Origin: a virus
Direction: 5' to 3' (one strand)
Virus record (IMG/VR): IMGVR_UViG_3300027782_000071
Span: 1-64,000 of that record
Length of the DNA stretch: 64,000 bases
Below, piece after piece: positions 1 through 6,802 of this stretch; the first letter of the stretch is position 1; each line of letters starts with the position of its first letter. Below the pieces are notes generated by a model, which had not been told where the DNA came from, did no database searches, and saw nothing but the letters and a program-made list of their open reading frames with translations. The position numbers were made by a program, and so were the translations under genes.

Positions 1-130
1 TTTGTTGGGCAACTTTGTAATTACCACCTGCTTCTTTTAATCCAAGTTTTGATAATACTTGTCTTACGCTAGTAGATGTTTTTACTGCTTCAATAAATTG
101 ATTATCAGTGTAAGTTCTGGGTTTTCCCAT
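1..130 (-). CDS. HNH-type endonuclease, N-terminal fragment (runs off window)
   Basis: Only the first 43 codons are present; the gene continues past the left edge. The visible N-terminus starts MGKPRTYTD and contains a helix followed by SVRQVLSKLGLKEAGGNYK. That 'VLxxLGLxxxGGNY' signature is common in the N-terminal DNA-recognition part of free-standing phage HNH homing endonucleases; the catalytic HNH part would lie outside the window. The start ATG is at 130-128, 48 nt beyond the 3' end of the intron-containing tRNA-Leu on the same strand. The position next to a group I intron suggests a mobile element, but the family call rests on a short fragment. Confidence 0.6.
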   Translation of the reverse strand, partial: MGKPRTYTDNQFIEAVKTSTSVRQVLSKLGLKEAGGNYKVAQQ

Positions 131-178
131 AATAGTAACGGCAAACTCTATTATTATTTATAAAATTTGCCTTTTAAG

Positions 179-461
179 TGCGAGTAGGGAGACTTGAACT
201 CCCACGGGCAATGCCCAACAGATTTTCTTACCACTATAGTTTTCACTACCCTTTCGGTTTGTGGTCTGGACTATACCTTCACCATACCTTTCGGTTTAGG
301 TGTTCCCCGTCTAGTCTCTACACCTTCAAGATTTCTCTTGCTTGGCTCGGTATTGCCATTTTACAGGTTTCACCGAATTTGAGGAATTACACTCATAAAG
401 TTTCCTAAATGAGGCTCAATTTTCATAAGTCTGGTGTGTCTACCGATTCCACCATACTCGC
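179..461 (-). tRNA. tRNA-Leu(UAA), interrupted by a group I intron
   Basis: Read on the minus strand, the 5' exon is 461-427 (acceptor GCGAGTA, D-arm, left half of the anticodon arm ending CTT). The 3' exon is 226-179, starting AAAATCTG, with a long variable arm, T-arm GGGAG-TTCAAGT-CTCCC, acceptor TACTCGC and discriminator A. Acceptor strands pair over 7 bp. Joining the exons gives an 83-nt class II tRNA with anticodon loop CTTAAAA, anticodon UAA. The CCA is not encoded. The lowest pair of the anticodon stem looks mismatched (C/U). The 200-nt insertion lies after the first anticodon base, the position used by the cyanobacterial and plastid tRNA-Leu(UAA) group I intron. Confidence 0.9.
227..426 (-). 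ncRNA. Group I intron (cyanobacterial tRNA-Leu UAA type, IC3-like)
   Basis: This 200-nt sequence lies between the tRNA-Leu exons. On the minus strand it starts ATGAAAATTGAGCC and ends in G, as group I introns do. The exon end CTT can pair with intron GAG to form P1 with a U-G wobble at the 5' splice site. A P2 stem CTCAT/ATGAG follows, then TTCGG/CCGAG (P4) and CAAGA-GAAA-TCTTG, a GNRA-capped hairpin (P6a). The core continues with GGTGTAGAGACTA and GGTATAGTCC, whose GACTA/TAGTC pairing is P7, the guanosine-binding site. It encodes no protein. It closely resembles the tRNA-Leu(UAA) intron of cyanobacteria and plastids from memory. Self-splicing is likely but not proven here. Confidence 0.9.
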
Positions 462-471
462 TTGTGAGACT

Positions 472-500
472 ATTATAACTCAAAGAATCATAATAGTCAA
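472..500 (-). promoter_or_regulatory. Sigma70-like promoter of tRNA-Leu
   Basis: On the minus strand TTGACT (500-495) is separated by exactly 17 nt from TATAAT (477-472). The -35 box begins just after the tRNA-Met 3' end. Transcription should start about 7 nt after the -10 box, within a few bases of the mature tRNA-Leu 5' end at 461. Confidence 0.75.
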
Positions 501-501
501 G

Positions 502-575
502 TGCTCCTTGTCGGGATCGAACCGACCTTAGCCGAATTATGAGTTCGGTGCTTTCAACCAGAGAGCTAAAGGAGC
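502..575 (-). tRNA. tRNA-Met(CAU)
   Basis: This is a complete 74-nt cloverleaf on the minus strand. Acceptor GCTCCTT pairs with AAGGAGC, with discriminator A. The anticodon stem is CCGAA/TTCGG around loop CTCATAA (anticodon CAU), and the T-arm is GTCGG-TTCGATC-CCGAC. No CCA is encoded. The first acceptor pair is G-C and fully paired, which favours an elongator tRNA over an initiator. A CAU tRNA could also be an Ile tRNA modified by TilS; the sequence alone does not settle this. Confidence 0.85.
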
Positions 576-580
576 ATTCT

Positions 581-601
581 CTATTCGCAAATAACGAATA
601 G
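581..601 (-). other. Perfect 7-bp hairpin between tRNA units
   Basis: CTATTCG and CGAATAG form a 7-bp inverted repeat around a 7-nt loop in the short spacer between tRNA-Met and the tRNA-like element. No T-tract follows, so it is more likely an RNA-processing or spacer structure than a terminator. Confidence 0.35.
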
Positions 602-605
602 CAAA

Positions 606-693
606 TAGTCGCCCAGGGTATCGAACCCTGCCAAAGGCCCTAATCTGGGGCAAAGGACTTATAAGATCCCTCTGAACACCTGTTCTGACGACC
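606..693 (-). tRNA. Class II tRNA or tRNA-like element, odd D-arm, anticodon loop CTTATAA
   Basis: The 88-nt element has a 7-bp acceptor (GGTCGTC with GGCGACT, two G-U pairs), discriminator A, a perfect T-arm CAGGG-TTCGATA-CCCTG and a long variable arm GCCC/GGGC. The anticodon stem GGGAT/GTCCT leaves loop CTTATAA, formally anticodon UAU (Ile AUA). The D-region is only about 16 nt and shows GAAC-AGGT-GTTC rather than a normal D-arm, and position 8 is not U. A long variable arm is expected for Leu, Ser or Tyr, not Ile. It may be a degenerate Leu-type tRNA, a specialised decoder or a non-functional relic. It lies downstream of the Phd-like gene on the same transcript. Confidence 0.45.
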
Positions 694-710
694 ATAAAAA
701 ACTCAGAATA

Positions 711-884
711 CTACTGAGCTTCGTTATTCTCCTCGGTGTGTATTCGTATAAGGTCGTCATCTGCGGGCATCATCACTGCTGCCTGCCCGTTTTCGTTGAC
801 GATACCTAAATGTTCTCCATTTTCAACTCTTTCCACAAGTTCGTCGAATCTTTCTTGAAACTCTTCCACTGTAAAAACTTCCAT
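711..884 (-). CDS. Phd/YefM-like antitoxin-type protein (57 aa)
   Basis: The 57-aa protein begins MEVFTVEEFQERFDELVERV, followed by NGEHLGIVNENGQAAVMMP. This helix-then-hairpin pattern resembles the N-terminal DNA-binding domain of the Phd/YefM (prevent-host-death) family, whose members repress their own operons and neutralise a toxin. No toxin gene lies beside it, and the C-terminal toxin-binding tail is short and acidic, so it is probably an orphan repressor or anti-toxin. The start ATG is at 884-882, just after the stop of the 61-aa gene, so both share the promoter at 1099-1127. The fold is inferred from short-motif resemblance only. Confidence 0.6.
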   Translation of the reverse strand: MEVFTVEEFQERFDELVERVENGEHLGIVNENGQAAVMMPADDDLIRIHTEENNEAQ

Positions 885-887
885 TTC

Positions 888-1073
888 TTAAAAGGGATTA
901 CTGTATGCAAGGCAATCTTCACTTACCCGAGTGCGAACTACTTCCAGTACGCTCATAAACTGGTCAACAGTCTCACATTCTACAACTTGTTCTTTACCTT
1001 CACTCGAATAAAGATAGAACTTTCGTGCAAGAGTATCGACAACGCAACGACTCAAGAACTCTTCGGTTTGCAT
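888..1073 (-). CDS. Small conserved phage protein, function unknown (61 aa)
   Basis: This 61-aa soluble protein starts MQTEEFLSRCVVDTLARKF and has a central YSSEGKEQVVECETVDQFM segment suggestive of a small alpha-beta fold. There is no membrane segment. It is the first gene after the near-perfect sigma70-like promoter at 1099-1127, with a leader of about 25 nt. Early position, small size and co-transcription with an antitoxin-like gene and tRNAs suggest an early host-takeover accessory protein; this is inference. Confidence 0.65.
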   Translation of the reverse strand: MQTEEFLSRCVVDTLARKFYLYSSEGKEQVVECETVDQFMSVLEVVRTRVSEDCLAYSNPF

Positions 1074-1098
1074 TCGGTCTTTGATTGATTACCTGAAT

Positions 1099-1127
1099 AT
1101 TATATGACGCTTAGGGGAATCTGTCAA
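1099..1127 (-). promoter_or_regulatory. Consensus sigma70-like early promoter
   Basis: On the minus strand a perfect TTGACA (1127-1122) is followed after exactly 17 nt by a perfect TATAAT (1104-1099). It lies between the last fibre gene (stop at 1158) and the 61-aa gene (start 1073), and reads into the early cassette. It fits early transcription by unmodified host RNA polymerase. Confidence 0.85.
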
Positions 1128-1157
1128 GGGGGATGTGCCAGTTGATCAAGTGTAACA

Positions 1158-1721
1158 TTAAATACTAAAGTAAAAATAAGCATTAGCGCCATATGTGCTC
1201 GCAAAAAGTCCATTTCCACCATTTATAGAACCATCTGTTGTGTATTGCACTTGTCCAGAATTAGAAAGTGATGCTGGATTAAATGGAGATGTTGTATAAT
1301 ATTGATTACTTACATTACCCGAAACTCTAAAAATTCGATTACCATTAAATGACATGCTATAAAAATCAAAAAATAACTCAGATGCGCCATAAATTCCACT
1401 AACTCCAAGAAATCCAGTTCTGAAGATATAAAAAATATCATTCAGTATATTATAATTTGTTGTTGATAGTGGAGTAATATTGGTTGTTTGAATCACCCCA
1501 TCGCCTGAAAAAGTTGTACCAGGATAAGTCACTGGAAATCTGATAGATTTTGTTCCGTTGGGGTCATTTAATACTTCAATACTATATGTGGTAGAAGATG
1601 CGCCGAGGAAAGTATAAGTATTTCCAGAAGTTGTACCTAATGAAAAATCCACAGAACTTTGAACTATTCCATCAACTAATGAATAACCACTAAAAAAAAA
1701 CATCTGTTGAATAGTTGTCAT
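1158..1721 (-). CDS. Probable virion/fibre-associated protein, family unknown (187 aa)
   Basis: The 187-aa protein is rich in Ser, Thr, Gly, Asn and aromatic residues and low in Lys, with alternating short beta-type stretches. This composition is typical of phage fibre or decoration domains. There is no signal peptide or clear membrane helix; the N-terminal FFFSGYSLV is short. Its ATG overlaps the stop of the preceding 1570-aa collagen-like fibre (ATGA arrangement), so it is translationally coupled and likely a fibre partner such as a tip or assembly protein. I do not recognise the family. Confidence 0.6.
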   Translation of the reverse strand: MTTIQQMFFFSGYSLVDGIVQSSVDFSLGTTSGNTYTFLGASSTTYSIEVLNDPNGTKSIRFPVTYPGTTFSGDGVIQTTNITPLSTTNYNILNDIFYIFRTGFLGVSGIYGASELFFDFYSMSFNGNRIFRVSGNVSNQYYTTSPFNPASLSNSGQVQYTTDGSINGGNGLFASTYGANAYFYFSI

Positions 1722-4700
1722 GATAATCCTGCTCCAGAAATTACAAATGTATTAGGTGTAACGACACAAAGAACAGTACATACACCTCTTTGTGCCAATA
1801 TTCTATCTGCATTTATTGAAGTTCCGGCAAGATACATTGTTACTCCTGATCGAGAAATTGTTTGTGATGATGCAGAATTATTATAGATTGTAATTGCATC
1901 ACCTGCACTGAACACACCAGATGGAACAGTAACTCCACCTGTGGTGGTATTAATCAATTCTCCAACATCTTCTATTACAAGAGTATAACTAGCAGATTTC
2001 GCATTATTTGGAAGTTTTCTAATATTTCCACCTACATCTGCAACTATTGTTGATGTTAATGTTCCAGTTGATGGATTGTATGTGAGTTTACTTGATGATG
2101 TTCTAAAATCAGCACTAGATGAAGATGTTGAAATTGTTGGATAATAAGTTGAATTTGTACTGGTATCATCAGATAATAATGCAGTAGATTTTCCAACAGC
2201 AGAAGTAACCGCCCAGGTACGGTAATTGGAACCAGCAGAATAAGTTTGAGTACTATATCTTAAATAAACTCCATTATAATATTTTGCCGCTGCTGGAACT
2301 GTTGCGGATACCAATGTCCAAACATTAGAAGTATAACTTCCAACAGTAACAGTACCTAAAATATTCCAGATTGAATTGTCATAAGAATATTCCAAATATA
2401 GATCATCATAAGCAGTATCTCCCCATCCACCACCACCTCGGTTTACATAAAATTGAATAATATCGACTGCTGCAAGACAAATCTTAGATCTGTTGGTTAT
2501 TCTTCTGGGAGATCCATACCATCCAGGATAAAGATCCGCTTCACCAAATACTACAATTGAAGTTGTGGATGGAACTTGAGTAGCTGAATTCATTCCAGAT
2601 ACTGATCCAACAGTAGTTAATCTTCCCCCAGATGTAGGAGTTGGAAGATCCACCGTATCTTGATTTAATAAATCAATTACACTAAAACTACTTGGACTAT
2701 ATGATTGATCAAATTCATTAATTGTTGTTACTATTGAAGTAACAGCCCAAGTACGATAAACATTTGCAGTACCATAAGAACCATTATTAAATCTTAAAAA
2801 TACACCATTATAATACTTTGCCGCTGCAGGAATTACAACTTCTCTTAGTGCCCATACGTTACTGAATACCTCTGTATATCCATCATAACTAGCAACGCCT
2901 ACAGTATAAAGTGTAGTCCAACCACTAGTCCCATTAATAGAATATTCCAAGTATAACGGATCGTATGCTATATCTCCCCATCCACCACCACCTCTATTTA
3001 CATAGAAATATAAAGTTTTTAGTCCTGCAAGAAAAACCTTATTTTTAATAGTGACTGTTCTTGTAGAACTAATATATCCATTACCATCAAAAACTATAAT
3101 TGGAGTTGTGGATGGAACTTGAGTAGCTACTGCCATTCCAGTTACTGATCCAACAGTCGTTAATCTGGTTCCTGGTTGAGGTGTTGGTAGATCAAAATTA
3201 TTTGAAGATGATAAATCTAATAGTGCAAGAGAAGTAGATCCTCCAGATGAACCAGTAGATCCTGCTGCACCATCTAAATCAAATGTTATGGAAGTAACAG
3301 CCCAAGTACGATAAACACTTGCAGTACCATAATAACCATTATTAAATCTTAAAAAGACGCCATTATAATACTTTGCCGCAGCTGGAACTGTAATACTCAA
3401 TAATGTCCATACATTACTATCTTGAATATCTCCATCATCAATCGTCCATAAAGTAGTCCAACTAGAACCGTCAATAGAATATTGTAAATATAAAGGATCG
3501 TATGCTATATCTCCCCATCCACCACCACCTTTATTCACATAGAAATAAACTTTACTTACTGATGTTAGAAAAACCTTATTCTTAGTAGTGACTGTTCTTG
3601 TTGAATTATTGTAACCATTACCATCAAAAACTATAATTGGAGTCGTGGATGGAACTTCAGTTCTTGAATTCATTCCAGATACTGATCCAACAGTCGTTAA
3701 TCTGGTTCCTGGTTGAGGTGTTGGTAAATCAAAATTATTTGAAGATGATAAATCTAATAGTGCAAGAGAAGTAGATCCTCCGGATGATGCTCCTCCAGAT
3801 GATCCTGGAATAGAAAAAGATGCTACTATGGAAGTAACAGCCCAAGTACGATAAACAGTTGCAGTACCATAAGAACCATTATTAAATCTTAAAAATACAC
3901 CATTATAATACTTTGCCGCAGCTGGAACTGTAATACTCAATAATGTCCATACATTACTATCTTGAATATCTCCATCATCAATCGTCCATAAAGTAGTCCA
4001 ACCACTAGTCCCATTAATAGAATATTCCAAGTATAAAGGATCGTATGCTATATCTCCCCATCCACCACCACCTTTATTCACATAGAAATAAATTTTATCT
4101 ACAGTAACAAAATATACTTTATTTGGGGTGGTAACTGTTCTTGTACTACTATATATACCATTACCATCAAAAACTGCAATTGGAGTTGTGCCTGGAACTT
4201 CAGTTCTTGTATTCATTCCAGTTACTGATCCAACAGTCGTTAATCTGGTTCCAGAATTATTGGGATATGTTGGCAATATTGCTGTATTTGATGTTGATAA
4301 ATCAAAAACTGCAAATGAGTTTGATCCACTACTTGATGAAGATCCGCCAGAAGCACCCAATTGATAAATTAGTGATGTAACTGCCCAAGTATCATTTCCA
4401 GAACTTGGAGATGTGGATTGGGCAAATCTTAAAAAGACGCCATTATAATATTGAGAACCTGTAAAATTACTAAGTATAATTTCTCGTTGTGTCCATACAT
4501 TACTAGATAATACCGAATAATCTACAGAATCTATAGTAGTCCAACTAGAACCATTAATCGAATATTGTAAATTTATTGCATCAAAAGGAGTATCTCCCCA
4601 TCCACCACCGCCTCGGTTTATATAATAAAATAACTTAGTTACTGATGTTAAATAAACTTTATTAATATTTGTTAAAGTTCTAGCACCAGTGCCGTCAAAA

Positions 4701-6430
4701 ACTGCAATTGAAGTCGTGCCTGGAACTTGAGTATCTACATTTATTCCAGTTACTGATCCAACAGTTGTGAGTCTCGCACCTGCCCCTACAGTTAATGTTC
4801 CAGATACAGAAGTATCCATTAAAGCAAGACTTCCACCACTTCCACTAGTGGCGACTGAAGCAGAAGCACCTTGAAGTCCTTGGGTATTCTGAGTACCTTG
4901 AGCACCTGCTCCACCTTGAGCACCAGAACCGCCAGTAAATCCTTGAGCACCTTGACGACCTTGAGCACCTTGTGATCCTACACTACCTTGAGCGCCTGTA
5001 GAACCAGTTTGTCCAGATACTCCTTGAAGACCTTGGTTACCTTGAGCACCTTGACGACCTTGAGTACCTTGATCACCTACAGCACCTTGAGCACCCGAGA
5101 ATCCACTAAGACCTTGAATACCTTGGCGACCTTGAGTACCTTGGAAACCTTGTGGCCCTTGAATACCTTGAGCGCCTTGATTTCCTGCAGTTCCTTGAAT
5201 ACCTTGAGCACCTTGATCTCCTTTAATACCCGCCTGTCCAGTCAATCCTTGAGTACCTTGATAACCTTGCGATCCTATAGATCCTTGAGTACCTTGATTT
5301 GCTCTTCCTTGAATACCTTGAGCTCCTTGGAACCCAGCAGATCCTTGAGCACCTTGTGAACCAACACCTTGCAATCCTTGAATACCTTGAATTCCTTGAT
5401 TACCTTGATTACCTTGAGTACCTTGGAAATTACTCAAAAATCCTTGAAGACCTTGAATACCTTGATTACCTTGCGTACTTTGAATTCCTTGAGCACCTTG
5501 ACCAACAAATTCACCAGAAAGTCCTTGAGCACCTTGAGTTCCTTGAGCACCTTGAGTTCCTTGAGCACCTTGTCCAACAAATAAACCAGAAACGCCTTGA
5601 ATACCTTGACGACCTTGAGTACCTTGAGTACCTTGATCACCCACAGTTCCTTGACTCCCCACAGAACCAACTGATCCACTAATACCCTGAAATCCTTGTG
5701 ATCCTATGGATCCTTGAATACCTTGATTTGATAATCCTTGAGTACCCTGATTTCCTTGAATACCCTGAAATCCTTGAGATCCTATAGATCCCTGAGTACC
5801 TTGATTTGATAATCCCTGAGTACCTTGAGTACCTTGATTTCCTTGAGTACCCTGAGATCCTTGAGATCCTTGAGTACTCTGATTTCCTTGAACACCTTGA
5901 TTTCCTTGACGACCTTGAGTACCTTGAGCACCTTGACCAACAAATTCTCCACTTATACCCTGATTACCCTGATTACCCTGATTACCTTGATTACCCTGAG
6001 TCCCTTGAGTACCTTGGGCACCTTGAGAACCTTGACGACCTTGAGTACCCTGAGTACCCTGAGTACCTTGAGTACCCTGAGTACCTTGAGTACCTTGGAA
6101 ATTACTTAAAAATCCTTGAACACCTTGAGCACCCTGAGTACCTTGAGCACCCTGAGTACCTTGAGCACCCTGAGTACCAGAAGGTCCAGTAGAACCAATT
6201 CCAGAAAGACTACTTGTTTTTATCCAATATCTTTTTCCAATTTCTCCCGCTACTGCACCTAAAAGGTATTGATCTCCTACTGGAAAAGGATTTGCAACAA
6301 CAGATGATACACCAACTATTGGATCTCCTAAATCTGGTTCTGCTTGCTCTAATCCCAGATATTGGTAACGATCCGATGTAATACCAGTTTGTCCAAATCT
6401 TTTTACTCTTCCAGAATTATATTTTGTCAT
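1718..6430 (-). CDS. Collagen-like tail fibre with five tandem 180-aa C-terminal domains (1570 aa)
   Basis: An N-terminal domain (about 1-80) is followed by a Gly-X-Gln collagen-like rod (about 81-520), mostly GTQG, GNQG and GAQG triplets with interruptions such as LSNFQ and GEFVGQ. Five copies of a beta-rich domain follow (about 535-1440). Each copy carries GTRLTTVGSV, a GGGGWGDIAYDPLYLEYS-type segment and an AAAKYYNGVFLRF segment. A C-terminal domain (about 1440-1570) has the look of a common phage fibre tip, with a DAITIYNNS segment. The rod should trimerise, exposing the five domains as receptor-binding or glycan-binding modules. The gene sits between a small structural protein and the 187-aa protein. 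Confidence 0.85.
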   Translation of the reverse strand: MTKYNSGRVKRFGQTGITSDRYQYLGLEQAEPDLGDPIVGVSSVVANPFPVGDQYLLGAVAGEIGKRYWIKTSSLSGIGSTGPSGTQGAQGTQGAQGTQGAQGVQGFLSNFQGTQGTQGTQGTQGTQGTQGRQGSQGAQGTQGTQGNQGNQGNQGNQGISGEFVGQGAQGTQGRQGNQGVQGNQSTQGSQGSQGTQGNQGTQGTQGLSNQGTQGSIGSQGFQGIQGNQGTQGLSNQGIQGSIGSQGFQGISGSVGSVGSQGTVGDQGTQGTQGRQGIQGVSGLFVGQGAQGTQGAQGTQGAQGLSGEFVGQGAQGIQSTQGNQGIQGLQGFLSNFQGTQGNQGNQGIQGIQGLQGVGSQGAQGSAGFQGAQGIQGRANQGTQGSIGSQGYQGTQGLTGQAGIKGDQGAQGIQGTAGNQGAQGIQGPQGFQGTQGRQGIQGLSGFSGAQGAVGDQGTQGRQGAQGNQGLQGVSGQTGSTGAQGSVGSQGAQGRQGAQGFTGGSGAQGGAGAQGTQNTQGLQGASASVATSGSGGSLALMDTSVSGTLTVGAGARLTTVGSVTGINVDTQVPGTTSIAVFDGTGARTLTNINKVYLTSVTKLFYYINRGGGGWGDTPFDAINLQYSINGSSWTTIDSVDYSVLSSNVWTQREIILSNFTGSQYYNGVFLRFAQSTSPSSGNDTWAVTSLIYQLGASGGSSSSSGSNSFAVFDLSTSNTAILPTYPNNSGTRLTTVGSVTGMNTRTEVPGTTPIAVFDGNGIYSSTRTVTTPNKVYFVTVDKIYFYVNKGGGGWGDIAYDPLYLEYSINGTSGWTTLWTIDDGDIQDSNVWTLLSITVPAAAKYYNGVFLRFNNGSYGTATVYRTWAVTSIVASFSIPGSSGGASSGGSTSLALLDLSSSNNFDLPTPQPGTRLTTVGSVSGMNSRTEVPSTTPIIVFDGNGYNNSTRTVTTKNKVFLTSVSKVYFYVNKGGGGWGDIAYDPLYLQYSIDGSSWTTLWTIDDGDIQDSNVWTLLSITVPAAAKYYNGVFLRFNNGYYGTASVYRTWAVTSITFDLDGAAGSTGSSGGSTSLALLDLSSSNNFDLPTPQPGTRLTTVGSVTGMAVATQVPSTTPIIVFDGNGYISSTRTVTIKNKVFLAGLKTLYFYVNRGGGGWGDIAYDPLYLEYSINGTSGWTTLYTVGVASYDGYTEVFSNVWALREVVIPAAAKYYNGVFLRFNNGSYGTANVYRTWAVTSIVTTINEFDQSYSPSSFSVIDLLNQDTVDLPTPTSGGRLTTVGSVSGMNSATQVPSTTSIVVFGEADLYPGWYGSPRRITNRSKICLAAVDIIQFYVNRGGGGWGDTAYDDLYLEYSYDNSIWNILGTVTVGSYTSNVWTLVSATVPAAAKYYNGVYLRYSTQTYSAGSNYRTWAVTSAVGKSTALLSDDTSTNSTYYPTISTSSSSADFRTSSSKLTYNPSTGTLTSTIVADVGGNIRKLPNNAKSASYTLVIEDVGELINTTTGGVTVPSGVFSAGDAITIYNNSASSQTISRSGVTMYLAGTSINADRILAQRGVCTVLCVVTPNTFVISGAGLS
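2150..4860 (-). repeat. Five tandem ~540-bp direct repeats inside the 1570-aa fibre gene
   Basis: The segment coding RLTTVGSV recurs near 4770, 4240, 3700, 3160 and 2620, a period of about 540 bp (180 codons). Long stretches between copies 2, 3 and 4 are nearly identical at DNA level, which points to recent duplication or gene conversion. Confidence 0.85.
4870..6190 (-). repeat. Collagen-like (Gly-X-Gln) coding repeat
   Basis: On the plus strand this appears as a monotonous 9-bp periodicity of CCTTGAGTA-like units, the reverse complement of Thr-Gln-Gly codons. It codes the collagen-like rod of the 1570-aa fibre. Confidence 0.85.
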
Positions 6431-6438
6431 TTATTTTA

Positions 6439-6798
6439 TTACTGCTTAGCAGTTTCAAGAACACTTAAAATAAGATTCAATACTCCATTTGCATTTGCTT
6501 GAATTTTAATAGCATCATTAGTTTCTAATGCCAGTCTCCCATCAGAAACCAAATTATAAGCATCATTTGGAGGAATTGAAACTGCATTTGCAAAAACATA
6601 ATCCGTAGGACTATCCGTACCCCTATAATGTGATGCTGTCACTGAATATGTACTTGCAGATGCTCCTACGGAAATATTAGCAACTTTGGAAAGAATAACA
6701 ATTGAAGATACTCCAATTGGGCAAGTATAAATTCCAACATTATTTGTTGTAATTCCGACTCGTATTGTTCTAAATTTATTAAGTGCAATTGCTGCCAT
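6439..6798 (-). CDS. Small virion structural protein (119 aa)
   Basis: The protein begins MAAIALNKFRTIRVGI and continues with beta-type segments, including IYTCPIGVSSIVILSKVANI and SIPPNDAYNLVSDGRLALE. Proteins of this form (a 'normalising' opening followed by jelly-roll-like strands) recur beside fibre genes in cyanophage genomes, where they are annotated as virion structural. It is wedged between the two collagen-like fibres with 8-nt and 4-nt gaps, so it probably assembles with one of them. No enzymatic motif is visible. The assignment comes from context and remembered resemblance. Confidence 0.65.
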   Translation of the reverse strand: MAAIALNKFRTIRVGITTNNVGIYTCPIGVSSIVILSKVANISVGASASTYSVTASHYRGTDSPTDYVFANAVSIPPNDAYNLVSDGRLALETNDAIKIQANANGVLNLILSVLETAKQ

Positions 6799-6802
6799 TT
6801 TT

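Noticed and set aside
178-408. Open frames across the tRNA-Leu region on the plus strand
   Set aside because: They lie antisense to a clearly folded tRNA and group I intron and have no protein-like features.
810-1073. Plus-strand frame opposite the 61-aa and Phd-like genes
   Set aside because: It is antisense to two small genes that share a consensus promoter and sensible spacing, and has no ribosome site or recognisable motif.
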